A stretch of 64,000 nt of DNA from Microbacterium gorillae (GCF_000826185.2 NZ_LN648870.1:1-64000), one strand, 5' to 3'; positions 21,266 through 30,152 are shown, counted from the stretch's first letter. Numbers and translations are program-made. Notes: generated by a model not told the origin, from the sequence alone.

Positions 21266-22389
21266 ACGACACGTACGACCTGGCCGTGGTCGGCGCCGGC
21301 ATCATCGGTCTCGGCGCCGCCTACGCCGCGCTCAAGCGCGGCCTCCGGGTGATCGTGGTGGACCGCCAGGCCGATCCGCAGGGCGCGACGGTGCGCAATT
21401 TCGGTCACCTCTGCATCGGCGAGCAGACCGGCGCCGCTCGGGTGCACGCCGATCGCGCCCGCGAGCTGTGGCTGGAGCTGGGCCGCGCAGCGGAGTTCTG
21501 GGTCCGCGAGTCCGGCACCCTCATCATCGCGCGGCACGAGGACGAGCGCGCGCTGCTGGAGGCGGCCGTCGCCGACGACCTCGCCCTCCTCACCGCTGCC
21601 GAGCTCGACGCGCTGCTGCCGTCCGCGCCGGGTGTCGCGGTCGGTGGCGCACGGGTGGCGCGCGACCTGCAGACCGACGCGCGCTCGGCGTCGGCCGCGA
21701 TCCGGCGGCACCTCGCGAGCCGAGGCGTCGAGTTCCGCCTGCGCACGTCGGCCGGTGCGGTCGGCGGCGGCCGGGTGCAGACCAGTCGCGGTCCGGTGTC
21801 CGCCGACCTCGTCGTCGTGGCCGTGAACCATGATCTCGACCAGCTGCTGCCGGAGCTCGCCGAATCGGTCGGGGTGGTCCGGTGCGGACTCGACATGCTC
21901 CGCGCCCGGATCGCGCTGCCCCGTCCGCTGCCGGCGCCGCTGCTGACCGGATGGTCGCTGCTGCGGTACGGCCGATTCAGCGGGATGGGGGAGACCGCGG
22001 TGGTTCGGCAGCGGCTCCATGCCGAGCGCCCGGACCTCGCCGCGCTCGATCTGAACCAGATGTACACGCCGCTGCCGGACGGGACGATTCTCATCGGAGA
22101 CACCCACGTTCGCGGCGCGTCGATCGCCCCCTTCCAGCCGGAGGCCGCCGCGGACGCCCTCGCGGACGAGGTCGAGACGCTCTTCGGCGCGCGCGTCGAC
22201 GTCCTCGAGCGATGGCAGGGCGTCTACGCCAGCGGGCCCGACGACTTCCTCGTCACCGAACCGGACGAGCGCACCGTCGTGCTCGCCGCGACGACGGGGA
22301 TCGGCATGACGACCGGCCTGGGGCTGGCCGAGAACACACTGGCCGCGCGCCTGGACGCGCTCGCCTCCACCGAAGGGATCCTCCGATGA
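21262..22389 (+). CDS. FAD-dependent oxidoreductase, phosphonate-associated (TIGR03364 type)
   Basis: A 375-aa DAO-family flavoenzyme. The dinucleotide site is YDLAVVGAGIIGLGAAYAA near the N-terminus, and the C-terminal TGIGMTTGLGLAENTLA closes the FAD fold. The sequence and position match the clade found beside phosphonatase-like hydrolases and phosphonate transporters, thought to oxidatively deaminate an aminophosphonate to the phosphono-aldehyde. The GTG start (21262) overlaps the phnE stop. The stop overlaps the ATG of the hydrolase, so the product can be handed on stoichiometrically. The substrate assignment is by context, not demonstrated. Confidence 0.85.
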   Translation: MNDTYDLAVVGAGIIGLGAAYAALKRGLRVIVVDRQADPQGATVRNFGHLCIGEQTGAARVHADRARELWLELGRAAEFWVRESGTLIIARHEDERALLEAAVADDLALLTAAELDALLPSAPGVAVGGARVARDLQTDARSASAAIRRHLASRGVEFRLRTSAGAVGGGRVQTSRGPVSADLVVVAVNHDLDQLLPELAESVGVVRCGLDMLRARIALPRPLPAPLLTGWSLLRYGRFSGMGETAVVRQRLHAERPDLAALDLNQMYTPLPDGTILIGDTHVRGASIAPFQPEAAADALADEVETLFGARVDVLERWQGVYASGPDDFLVTEPDERTVVLAATTGIGMTTGLGLAENTLAARLDALASTEGILR

Positions 22390-23093
22390 CCACCACCCCG
22401 ACCGAACTCGTCGTCCTCGACATGGCCGGAACCACCGTGCGGGACGACGGCGTCGTGGAGACCGCCTTCCGCCGGGCCGCGGAGCGCACCGGCGTCGCGG
22501 CGGACATCGGGTGGGATCGCGCGCTGCAGTACGTTCGCGACACGATGGGGCAGTCGAAGGTGGAGGTCTTCACGCACCTCGCCGGTGGCGATCGTGACCG
22601 CGCCGAGGTGGCCACCGCCGCGTTCGAGGCGGCCTACGCGGAGCTCATCGCGGACGGCGGCGCTGAGCCGATCGCGGGGGCGCGCGAGACGATCGAGGCG
22701 CTGCGGGCGGCCGGGCTGCAGGTGTACCTGACCACCGGGTTCGCTCCCGTGACTCGGGACGCCCTCCTGGACGCGCTCGGCTGGCGCGACCTCGTGGACG
22801 GCGTGCTCTCGCCCATCGATGCCGGGCGCGGGCGTCCGGCGCCGGACCTCGTGCTGGCTGCGGCGCTTCGTGCCCGGGTGTCGGACGTTCGGGCCGTCGC
22901 GGTCGCGGGCGACACCGCCAGTGACGTGCGCTCCGGCCTGGCGGCCGGAGCGGGCGTCGTGGCCGGTGTTCTCACCGGCGCTCACGATGAGGCCGCGCTC
23001 CGGGCCGCGGGCGCGCACCGGGTCCTGGCTTCGGTGGCGGACCTGGCTGCGCTGCTGCCGGGTGTGGGTGCTCGCGCGAGCGTGATCGCCTGA
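22386..23093 (+). CDS. phosphonatase-like HAD hydrolase (TIGR03351 type)
   Basis: A 235-aa HAD-superfamily enzyme. Motif I is LDMAGTT with nucleophile Asp12, the same DxAGTT seen in phosphonoacetaldehyde hydrolase PhnX. Motif II is LTTGFAP, and motif III/IV is GRPAPDLVLAAAL with AVAGDTASDVRSGLAAGA. It probably splits the C-P bond of the aldehyde made by the preceding FAD enzyme. Classical PhnX forms a Schiff base with a cap Lys; a matching residue is not obvious here, which is one reason to use the separate family name. ATGA overlap with the upstream gene. Confidence 0.87.
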   Translation: MTTTPTELVVLDMAGTTVRDDGVVETAFRRAAERTGVAADIGWDRALQYVRDTMGQSKVEVFTHLAGGDRDRAEVATAAFEAAYAELIADGGAEPIAGARETIEALRAAGLQVYLTTGFAPVTRDALLDALGWRDLVDGVLSPIDAGRGRPAPDLVLAAALRARVSDVRAVAVAGDTASDVRSGLAAGAGVVAGVLTGAHDEAALRAAGAHRVLASVADLAALLPGVGARASVIA

Positions 23094-23094
23094 C

Positions 23095-24237
23095 ATGAGG
23101 GACACGCTGCAACGGAGCGGCTCGGCGCACGCCTTCGACGTGTGCCTGCGACCACCGGCGACCGCACGCGTCTGGATCGGGCCGGACCACCCGCACGAGA
23201 CGATCGCCGTGCCCGGGATCACGCTGTCCGCGGGCGAGGCGCTGGTCCGGGTGGAACTGGCGACCGTGTGCGGATCCGACGTCCACACCGTGGCCGGAGA
23301 TCGCCCGGCTCCTGTGCCGCTCGTGCTCGGACATGAGTACGTCGGTCGGATCATCTCACTCGGAGCGGGTGTCGTGCGCACGGTTGACGGCTCGCCCCTG
23401 TCCGTCGGGGATCGCGTGGTCTGGTCGGTGTTCGCGGCGTGCCGGGAGTGCGACCGCTGCCGCCGCGGGCTGCCGCAGAAGTGTCGTGATCTGCGCAAGT
23501 ACGGTCACGAGCGGATCGGTGCCGGGTGGGAGCTCACCGGCGGGTTCGCGACGCACGTTCACCTTCGCGCCGGGACCGCGATCGTCCGCGCCCCGGAGCA
23601 CCTGGCCGCGGCGGTGCTGGCTCCGGCCGCGTGCGGCACGGCGACCGCGCACGCCGCGGTCGAAGCGCTCGATGACCTGCTCGATCTGGACGGCGCCGTC
23701 GTGCTGGTCAGCGGCGCCGGGCTGATCGGACTGACCGTGACGGCGATGGCGGACGACCGCGGAGCGCGTGTCATCGTCAGCGACCCGGCCCCGGACCGAC
23801 GGGCGACCGCTCGGGAGTTCGGTGCAACCGTCGTCGTGGACCCGTCGGACCCGGACGCGCTGTCCACCGCCCTCACCGCCCTGCGGGCCACGGAGGTGCA
23901 CGCGGTCGTGGAGGCCTCCGGAGCGCGGCGCGCGGTGCTCGGTGCACTGGACGCGGTCGCGGTGGGGGGCGCGATCGCGCTGGTCGGCAGCGTGTTCGCG
24001 ACGACCCCGATCGAGCTGGACCCGGAACACGTCGTCCGCGCATGCCTGACGATCCGAGGCGTGCACAACTACGCACCCACGGATCTCGACGGTGCCGTGC
24101 GCTTCCTGCAGCGGACCCGTCGACCGTTCGCCGACCTGGTCAGCGCGCCCGTGCCGCTGTCCCGCATCGATGAGGCGATCGCTCGCGCCGGCGCTGCGGG
24201 CGCCCCGGTTCGCGTTGCCGTCGATCCCGGTTCCTGA
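23095..24237 (+). CDS. zinc alcohol dehydrogenase, phosphonate-catabolism associated (TIGR03366 type)
   Basis: A 380-aa medium-chain dehydrogenase. Catalytic zinc ligands are in VCGSDVHT and GHEYVG. The structural zinc cluster is CRECDRCRRGLPQKC. The Rossmann motif is LVSGAGLIGLTVTAMA, followed by ASP-type NAD(H) binding (VIVSDPAP). It begins one base after the hydrolase stop and closes the cassette. Proteins of this clade recur in phosphonate operons and would oxidise a hydroxy or aldehyde by-product; the exact substrate is unknown. Confidence 0.87.
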   Translation: MRDTLQRSGSAHAFDVCLRPPATARVWIGPDHPHETIAVPGITLSAGEALVRVELATVCGSDVHTVAGDRPAPVPLVLGHEYVGRIISLGAGVVRTVDGSPLSVGDRVVWSVFAACRECDRCRRGLPQKCRDLRKYGHERIGAGWELTGGFATHVHLRAGTAIVRAPEHLAAAVLAPAACGTATAHAAVEALDDLLDLDGAVVLVSGAGLIGLTVTAMADDRGARVIVSDPAPDRRATAREFGATVVVDPSDPDALSTALTALRATEVHAVVEASGARRAVLGALDAVAVGGAIALVGSVFATTPIELDPEHVVRACLTIRGVHNYAPTDLDGAVRFLQRTRRPFADLVSAPVPLSRIDEAIARAGAAGAPVRVAVDPGS

Positions 24238-24291
24238 GCACCCGCTCACCGTCTGGGCGGTTTCTGGGAACCTCGGTGATGCCATCGAGGG

Positions 24292-25044
24292 ATGACACCC
24301 GAGACCCGCAGCGATCGAACACCCGTCCGTGACGGGCTCATCCTGATCACCCTGCCGGGGCGAGCCGTCGTGTCCGGTGCGGGCGGTGCGCGGCGCATCG
24401 TGCTCGCCGTCGTCGCGGCGGTCGCGCTGCTCGGCGCCGGCCGGTTGCTGACCGCGCACGACGTGGACCTCGGACTCGTCATCGCCGCCAATACCGCGCA
24501 CGTCGGTGTCGTGGGCGCGCTGACCGACGCCGTGTACCGCGGGCTGGAGCCCGCCTTCGCCCTCGTCCTCGCCCTGCTCGTCGCGGCCGCGGTGTGGTGG
24601 CGGGCGCGGGACCTGCGCGCGTCATTCCTGTTCCTCGGGGTGCTCGCCCTCACCTGGTGTCCGGTGATCCTCGCCAAACTCATCGTGGACCGTCCCCGAC
24701 CGGATCCGGGCCTGCTCGCCCACCCGTTCCTGCCGACACCGACCGACTCGTCGTTCCCGAGCGGGCACACCGCGTTCGTCACGGCGCTGGTGGTCGCGCT
24801 GTGGTTCGTCGTTCGGGACCGCGAACGCCTCCGGGCTGCGGTGCTCCTGGTCGGGACGCTCCTGGTCGTGCTGATCGGGTGCACCGTGGTCATCACCGGG
24901 TTGCACCATCCGACAGATGCCCTGGCTTCGATCACGTGGGTGCTGTGCGCCGCGCCGGCCGCCCGCTGGGTGGTCCAGGACGTCCTGCTGGCGCGATGGG
25001 ACCGTGCGCGCTCGGTCCGTCAGTCCGGGGTGCCGACCCGGTAG
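24292..25044 (+). CDS. PAP2-family membrane phosphatase
   Basis: A 250-aa protein with about six membrane segments. The three phosphatase motifs are in order: KLIVDRPRPD (about 126-135), PSGHTAF (about 160-166) and the third block with GLHHPTD, whose His is the nucleophile. It probably dephosphorylates a lipid phosphate such as phosphatidic acid or an isoprenoid diphosphate at the outer membrane face. It ends inside the convergent response-regulator gene (25-base overlap). It starts 54 bases after the phosphonate cassette and may be carried on that transcript, though its role need not be related. Confidence 0.9.
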   Translation: MTPETRSDRTPVRDGLILITLPGRAVVSGAGGARRIVLAVVAAVALLGAGRLLTAHDVDLGLVIAANTAHVGVVGALTDAVYRGLEPAFALVLALLVAAAVWWRARDLRASFLFLGVLALTWCPVILAKLIVDRPRPDPGLLAHPFLPTPTDSSFPSGHTAFVTALVVALWFVVRDRERLRAAVLLVGTLLVVLIGCTVVITGLHHPTDALASITWVLCAAPAARWVVQDVLLARWDRARSVRQSGVPTR

Positions 25045-25682
25045 CCGCTGCCGCGGACGGTGGTGATGAGGTCTCGGTCCGTCTTGCGGCGCAGGTACGA
25101 CACGTACGTGTCCACGGTTCCGGGGTCCTCACCCCGGCGGAACACGGCGTCGAGGATCACCTCGCGGGAGAACACCCGCTCCGGGTGCTCGGCCAGCAGG
25201 GAGAGAAGGGCCGTCTCGGTCCGGGTGAGCATGACCCGGCCGCGGTAGGGCGAGGTGATGCAGGACTGCTCGGCGGAGAACCACCAGCTGCCGATCGCGA
25301 TGTCCTCGCCGCGGTCGACGCGCTCCCGGGTCAGGGCTCGCAGCCGCGCCTCGAGCTCGGCGAACTCGAACGGCTTGACGAGGTAGTCGTCCGCGCCCGC
25401 GTCCAGCCCCGCGACCCGGTCCGCCAGCTCACCCAGCGCGGTCAGCAGGATCACCGGCACGTCGACGCGGCTGCGGCGCAGGCGCGTGACGAGGTCCGTG
25501 CCGCTCATGCCGGGCAGGCGCCGATCGACGACCAGGACCGCGACGTGCTCGGTGGTGATCCGCTCCAGTGCCTCCTCGGCGCTCGCGGTCAGGATGACGT
25601 CCCAGCGGGCCGCGAGGACATCGCGCATGATCGGTCCGAGTCGCGGGTCGTCCTCGACGATCAGAACCCGAGGCCCGCTCAT
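25020..25682 (-). CDS. OmpR/PhoB-family response regulator
   Basis: A 220-aa regulator. The receiver domain has the acidic pair EDD (residues 10-12), phospho-acceptor Asp53 (VVDRRLPGMSG) and the conserved Lys in YLVKPFE. The C-terminal winged helix contains LTRTETALLSLLAEHPERVFSREVIL and TVDTYVSYLRRK. The start ATG overlaps the stop-side of nothing upstream except its partner kinase, which begins downstream on the same strand with an ATGA overlap. The target genes are unknown; the convergent PAP2 gene is one possibility. Confidence 0.93.
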   Translation of the reverse strand: MSGPRVLIVEDDPRLGPIMRDVLAARWDVILTASAEEALERITTEHVAVLVVDRRLPGMSGTDLVTRLRRSRVDVPVILLTALGELADRVAGLDAGADDYLVKPFEFAELEARLRALTRERVDRGEDIAIGSWWFSAEQSCITSPYRGRVMLTRTETALLSLLAEHPERVFSREVILDAVFRRGEDPGTVDTYVSYLRRKTDRDLITTVRGSGYRVGTPD

Positions 25683-26662
25683 CGGGTTCCCTCGGCCAGC
25701 GGCAGTCGGAGGCGCATCGTCGTGCCGCCGGGGCCGGAGTCGGCGACCTCCGCCGCGCCGCCGGACCGCGCCGCGATCTCGGCGACCAGGGCCAGGCCGA
25801 TCCCGGTGCTGGTGCGTCCGGGGCGCACCGCATCCTCACCGTGGGCGAAGCGGTCGAACACCCGCTCCGGGGCGATGCCGCGGATGCCCCCACCCTGGTC
25901 GGTGATGTCGATGACCGCGGCGCCCTCGACGGTCCGAGCCGACAGGCTGATCTCCGAGCCGATCGGTGCGTGCGAGAGCGCGTTGTCCAGCAGTGCGATC
26001 AGGCACCGCTTCAGCCGCGCGGGACCGAGCGTGACGCGGACATCGACCGTGGCGACGGTGATGGTGATCTCGGCGGCCGTGGCGATCAGCGCGATGTCGT
26101 TCGCCGCCGCGGTCATCGTCAGCGCGAGGTCGGCCGTGACGCTCGGGCTCTCGCCGGACCCGGCGTGCAGCATGTCATCCACGATGTCCGCCATCGCCGT
26201 GACGTCCGAACGAAGCTCGTCCGCCACCGGACGGACCGGACTGCGCTCGTCGAGCAGAGCGCGCAGCTGTTGCGCCCGGGCGCTCATCACGGCGAGGGGA
26301 GTGCGCAGCTCGTGGCTGGCATCGGCCACGAAGCGGCGCTGCGTTCGCGCCGCGTCATCGAGCGGACGGACCGCGCGGCGGGCGATCAGCCACGCCGCCA
26401 GCCCCGCCGCTGCGACGGCGGACAGGCCCACGATGATCAGCGCGACGGTGATCTGCTCCGGATTGAGGGAGATGCGCACATCACCCGGCTCCGGAGTCTC
26501 GGCGCGCTGGCCGGGGGTCGCCTGCCAGAGGAGATAGCCGATGGCGCCGACGCCGCCGAGCACCACGAGCGCGAGCACCACCGCTCCGACCTGGACGCCG
26601 ATGAGTCGGGCCGAGCGCCGGTACTCGCGCCGCTGCGCGTCCTCGCTCGGCAACGTGCTCAT
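25679..26662 (-). CDS. sensor histidine kinase (two-transmembrane, HisKA type)
   Basis: A 327-aa kinase. Transmembrane helices lie at about 23-45 and 72-95 around a short external segment of only 25 residues, so it may sense the membrane itself or a partner protein. The dimerisation domain carries phospho-His117 in DASHELRTPLAVM. The ATPase domain has LLDNALSHAP (N box), DQGGGI and GTSTGIGLAL-like G boxes (RTSTGIGLALVAEI). Its stop overlaps the regulator's start. ATG lies six bases after TACCAT (26669-26674), so the message is likely leaderless; this also implies the kinase is transcribed first and the regulator second. Confidence 0.92.
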   Translation of the reverse strand: MSTLPSEDAQRREYRRSARLIGVQVGAVVLALVVLGGVGAIGYLLWQATPGQRAETPEPGDVRISLNPEQITVALIIVGLSAVAAAGLAAWLIARRAVRPLDDAARTQRRFVADASHELRTPLAVMSARAQQLRALLDERSPVRPVADELRSDVTAMADIVDDMLHAGSGESPSVTADLALTMTAAANDIALIATAAEITITVATVDVRVTLGPARLKRCLIALLDNALSHAPIGSEISLSARTVEGAAVIDITDQGGGIRGIAPERVFDRFAHGEDAVRPGRTSTGIGLALVAEIAARSGGAAEVADSGPGGTTMRLRLPLAEGTR

Positions 26663-26690
26663 GGCGCGATGGTACTGCCGCGGCCCGTGT

Positions 26691-27419
26691 TCAGCCTTCG
26701 CCGAACGCTTCGCGGATCACCGCGATCGATCGTTCCAGTCGGGCGGCGATCGCGGTCTCGTCCGCGGGGGTGGCACCGAGGTGCACCACGGCGATCGCGG
26801 CCGGACGCTGGCCGCGCACGGACAGCGGGGCCGCGACGGCGCGGACCGTCGGGATCACCTCATCGTGGCTGGTGGCGATCGCGCCCGCGCGGATCGCGCG
26901 GACTTCGTCCGCCAGGTGTGCGCTCATCCCGTCCGGCCACTCGCTCTCGGGCAGCAGCGACAGGATCGCCTTGCCGGGCGCGCCGACGATGACCGGGTGG
27001 CTGGCGCCGGGGCGCTGGGCCATCGACGCGACCGCGTGCCGTGGTTCGACGCTGGCGAGCGTCACGCACTGGTCGCGCTCCAGGACGGCCAGGAAGCTCG
27101 TCATCCCCAGTTCGTTCGCGATGGCGGTCAGTTCCGGCAGGGTCTCGGCCTGCAGGTTCCGTGCCACGCCGGCGGACAGCGCCGCGAGCCGGACGCCGAG
27201 GGTGACGAGCCCGGCGGCGTCTCGCGACACGAGCCCGTGGTCCTCGAGCGTGCGGACGAGGCGGTAGGCGATCGAGCGGTGCACGTCCAGCCCGGACGCG
27301 ATCTCGTCGATGGTGAGAGCGCGATGCGCATCGGCCAGTACCTCGAGGATCCGGATGCCCCGGCTCAGCGTCTGCGAGGCGGGTCCCGGTGTACCGCCCG
27401 CTCCGGCGTTCGCCATCAT
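26691..27419 (-). CDS. IclR-family transcriptional regulator
   Basis: A 242-aa regulator. The winged helix (about 15-75) reads RGIRILEVLADAHRALTIDEIA, with recognition helix HRSIAYRLVRTLEDHGLV. The C-terminal effector domain includes SVEPRHAVASMAQRPGASHPVIVGAPGKAIL, typical of IclR. ATG at 27419 is preceded by GGAGAGGAC; the adjacent ATG at 27416 is equally possible. It is divergent from an aromatic-ring monooxygenase, so it probably senses the aromatic substrate or product. Confidence 0.92.
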   Translation of the reverse strand: MMANAGAGGTPGPASQTLSRGIRILEVLADAHRALTIDEIASGLDVHRSIAYRLVRTLEDHGLVSRDAAGLVTLGVRLAALSAGVARNLQAETLPELTAIANELGMTSFLAVLERDQCVTLASVEPRHAVASMAQRPGASHPVIVGAPGKAILSLLPESEWPDGMSAHLADEVRAIRAGAIATSHDEVIPTVRAVAAPLSVRGQRPAAIAVVHLGATPADETAIAARLERSIAVIREAFGEG

Positions 27420-27480
27420 CGTCCTCTCCGCTGCGGAGTGACCCTTGTCAGGCCCTCCACGGTCACCTACGATTGCCGTG

Positions 27481-27513
27481 TTCAATAGTAGAATTCCAGA
27501 TTCGATTATCGAA
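27481..27513. promoter_or_regulatory. paired palindromes, likely IclR operator
   Basis: TTCAATAGTAGAA (27481-27493) and TTCGATTATCGAA (27501-27513) have the same TTC-N7-GAA frame and start 20 bases apart, two helical turns. The outer bases extend to GTGTTC and GAACAC. On the minus strand TTCGAT and TACTAT are spaced 17 bases, a plausible iclR promoter that both sites cover. Binding here would control both divergent genes. Confidence 0.6.
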
Positions 27514-27563
27514 CACAAGCCTGAGAGCAGCGACCTGGACGATGGCCGTCGAGGAAGGGATCG

Positions 27564-29462
27564 ATGACGATGCAGTTCCACCACCACGGCTATGTCTCCG
27601 GTGACCCGCGGGTCCGTCCGGCGGCGGGCACAGGTCTTGACCGTCCCGACGACCTCCCGGACACGATGGACGTTCTCATCGTCGGTTCCGGTCCCGCCGG
27701 CATGCTGCTGGCCGCCCAGATGACGGAGTACCCGTCGGTCATGACGCGGATGATCGAGCGGCGCCCCGGGCGACTCGTGATCGGTCAGGCGGATGGCATC
27801 CAGGCCCGCAGCAACGAGACGTTCCAGGCGTTCGGCTTCGCCGAGGAGATCATCCACGAGGCCTTCCAGCTGACATCGATGAACTTCTGGAGCCCGGATC
27901 CGGACAACCACGGGCACATCATCCGCACGGCGCGTGAGCTCGATGACCCGCGACACATCAGCGAGTTCCCGCACATGATCGTCAACCAGGCGCGCGTGCT
28001 GGACTACTTCGCCGCGTACGCCCACAACGGTCCGGCCCGCATCCGTCCGGACTACGGGTGGGAGTTCGTCGATCTGACCGTGGAGGACGCCGGGGAGTAC
28101 CCGGTCCGGGTCACCGTCCGCGGCACCGCCGGGCCGCAGGAGGGCAGCGAGCGCGTCATTCGGGCCAAGTACGTCGTCGGGTGCGACGGGGCGCGATCGC
28201 GGGTCCGCGACGCGATCGGTCAGGTGCCGGTCGGGGATCAGGCCTTCCACGCCTGGGGCGTGATGGACGTCCTCGCCAACAGCACCTTCCCGGACATCCG
28301 CACCAAGTGCGCGATCACCTCCGAGCACGGCAGCATCCTGCACATCCCGCGTGAGGGTGGGTTCCTGTTCCGCATGTACGTAGACCTCGGCGAGGTAGGC
28401 GAGGGCGACAACCGCTCCATCCGGTCCACCACCATCGAGCAGATCATCGAGCGGGCCAACCAGATTCTGACGCCCTACGCGATCGACGTGCGCAATGTGG
28501 CGTGGCACAGCGTGTACGAGGTCGGACACCGCGTCACCCCGAAGTTCGACGACGTGCCCGCTGAGCTCACCGGCTCGAAGGCCCCGCGGGTGTTCATCAC
28601 CGGCGACGCCTGCCACACGCACAGCGCGAAGGCGGGGCAGGGCATGAACGTGTCCATGCAGGACGGGTTCAACATCGGTTGGAAGCTCGGACAGGTGCTC
28701 GAGGGGCGCAGCGATCCGTCGCTGCTGGACACCTACTCCGGCGAGCGCCAGGTCATCGCGCAGAACCTCATCGACTTCGACAAGGAGTGGTCCGCGATGA
28801 TGGCGCGCAAGCCCGAGGACTTCTCCAGCCCGGACGAACTCGCCAAGTTCTACACCGACACCGCCGAGTTCCCCGCCGGCTTCATGACCCAGTACACGCC
28901 GGGCGTGCTCACCGGGAACGACACCCACCAGGCGCTCGCCGAGGGGTTCCCCATCGGCAAGCGGTTCAAATCCGCCCGTGCGGTGCGGGTCGCGGACACC
29001 AATCCGGTTCACCTCGGTCATCACGCGCGGGCGGACGGACGCTGGCGCGTGTACGCGTTCGCGGACGCGGCGGCACCCGGCGAGGCGTCGAAACTGACCG
29101 ACTGGGCCGAGTGGATGCTGACCTCACCGTCCTCGCCCGTGGTCCGGTTCACACCGGACGGTGCGGACCTCGACGCCGTCTTCGACGTCAAGGTGATCTA
29201 CCAGCAGACCAACGACCAGGTCGACCCGACGCGGGTGCCGGCGATCTTCCGTCCCGAGGTCGGACCGTTCCGGCTCACCGACCACGAGAAGGTCTACGCC
29301 GCCGATCCGCAGCGCGGGGACATCTTCGACGAACGTGGCCTCAGCCGTGATGGTGTCGTGGTCGTGGTGCGGCCGGACCAGTACGTCGCCCACGTCCTGC
29401 CGCTCTCGGCGACGGACGAACTCGCCGCCTTCTTCGCCGGCAACATGCTCGACCAGCACTGA
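27564..29462 (+). CDS. FAD-dependent aromatic-ring monooxygenase (3-hydroxybenzoate 4-monooxygenase / phenol 2-monooxygenase type)
   Basis: A 632-aa class A flavoprotein hydroxylase. The FAD motif is DVLIVGSGPAGMLLA (GSGPAG, residues 41-46). YVVGCDGARSRVR is the DG motif, and VFITGDACHTHSAKAGQGMN binds the FAD ribityl/phosphate. The last 180 residues form the thioredoxin-like dimerisation domain of phenol hydroxylases, which explains the length compared with 400-aa p-hydroxybenzoate hydroxylases. MobA-like 3-hydroxybenzoate 4-monooxygenase is the closest in size. GAAGGGATCG precedes the ATG. Downstream ring-cleavage genes are not in the window, so the product must enter a pathway encoded elsewhere. 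Confidence 0.9.
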   Translation: MTMQFHHHGYVSGDPRVRPAAGTGLDRPDDLPDTMDVLIVGSGPAGMLLAAQMTEYPSVMTRMIERRPGRLVIGQADGIQARSNETFQAFGFAEEIIHEAFQLTSMNFWSPDPDNHGHIIRTARELDDPRHISEFPHMIVNQARVLDYFAAYAHNGPARIRPDYGWEFVDLTVEDAGEYPVRVTVRGTAGPQEGSERVIRAKYVVGCDGARSRVRDAIGQVPVGDQAFHAWGVMDVLANSTFPDIRTKCAITSEHGSILHIPREGGFLFRMYVDLGEVGEGDNRSIRSTTIEQIIERANQILTPYAIDVRNVAWHSVYEVGHRVTPKFDDVPAELTGSKAPRVFITGDACHTHSAKAGQGMNVSMQDGFNIGWKLGQVLEGRSDPSLLDTYSGERQVIAQNLIDFDKEWSAMMARKPEDFSSPDELAKFYTDTAEFPAGFMTQYTPGVLTGNDTHQALAEGFPIGKRFKSARAVRVADTNPVHLGHHARADGRWRVYAFADAAAPGEASKLTDWAEWMLTSPSSPVVRFTPDGADLDAVFDVKVIYQQTNDQVDPTRVPAIFRPEVGPFRLTDHEKVYAADPQRGDIFDERGLSRDGVVVVVRPDQYVAHVLPLSATDELAAFFAGNMLDQH

Positions 29463-29627
29463 GCCGGTCCCGCTGGTCGGCCGGTTCCGTCTCGACCGCA
29501 TGCACCGGGGCGGGACGGGAGCGGGGCACGCCGGACCTGCGGCCCTGGACAGCGGCGTGTCGGACGGGATCCCCGCTGCCGTGCTCGGGGTGCGGTCCGT
29601 CGCCGTCAAGGTCGTAGGCTCGGGGGC

Positions 29628-30152
29628 ATGGCGCGGCGGCAGGAACAGAGCAACGGACCCGCGGCGATGCGCGCCGCGACGGGACGGACGCAGAGCGAGT
29701 GGCGCCTGGTGCTGGATGAGGCCGGCGCGGCGGCCTGGTCCCATCCGCAGACGGTGCAGTGGCTGCTCACCGAACACGCGCTTCCGGCATGGTGGGCGCA
29801 GGGGATCACGGTCGACTACGAGCAGACCCGCAAGGGGCGCGAACCCGGGCAACGGGCGGACGGCACCTTCGCGACACAGAAGTCCCGCACCCTGCCGGGT
29901 GACCGTCTCGCACTGCTCGCCCGAGCCGCGGACGCCCTCGCGGTGGAGTATGGCGAACCCCACGGTCAGTCCCTCGATGCCGCATTGCCGAACGTCCGGT
30001 GGCGGCTGCCGGACGGGACCCGACTCTCGGTCGCGGTCGGCCCGCAGCGCGCGACCGGTGCGGCGGTGACCGTCACGCAGGAGCGGATCCCGGACGCCGA
30101 GACCGCGGCGACCGCCCGCCGGCGATTCGCGGACGTGCTCGCCGCACTCTGA
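29628..30152 (+). CDS. hypothetical protein, DUF4287-like
   Basis: A 174-aa cytoplasmic protein. Residues 15-75 contain TGRTQSEWRLVLDEAGAAAW and then WWAQGITVDYEQTRKGRE, a pattern remembered from DUF4287-type proteins. The second half (PNVRWRLPDGTRLSVAV to the end) looks like an SRPBCC-type or helical tail. Function unknown. ATG lies seven bases after TAGGCT (29615-29620), a leaderless arrangement. The last 157 bases of the gene are the first part of the 271-bp tandem duplication, whose second copy contains an altered fragment of this C-terminus. Confidence 0.75.
   Translation: MARRQEQSNGPAAMRAATGRTQSEWRLVLDEAGAAAWSHPQTVQWLLTEHALPAWWAQGITVDYEQTRKGREPGQRADGTFATQKSRTLPGDRLALLARAADALAVEYGEPHGQSLDAALPNVRWRLPDGTRLSVAVGPQRATGAAVTVTQERIPDAETAATARRRFADVLAAL

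Noticed and set aside
26691..29024. A 777-codon minus-strand frame joining the IclR gene to sequence opposite the monooxygenase.
   Set aside because: Only the last 242 codons are IclR-like. The rest is antisense to the FAD enzyme and crosses the divergent promoter.
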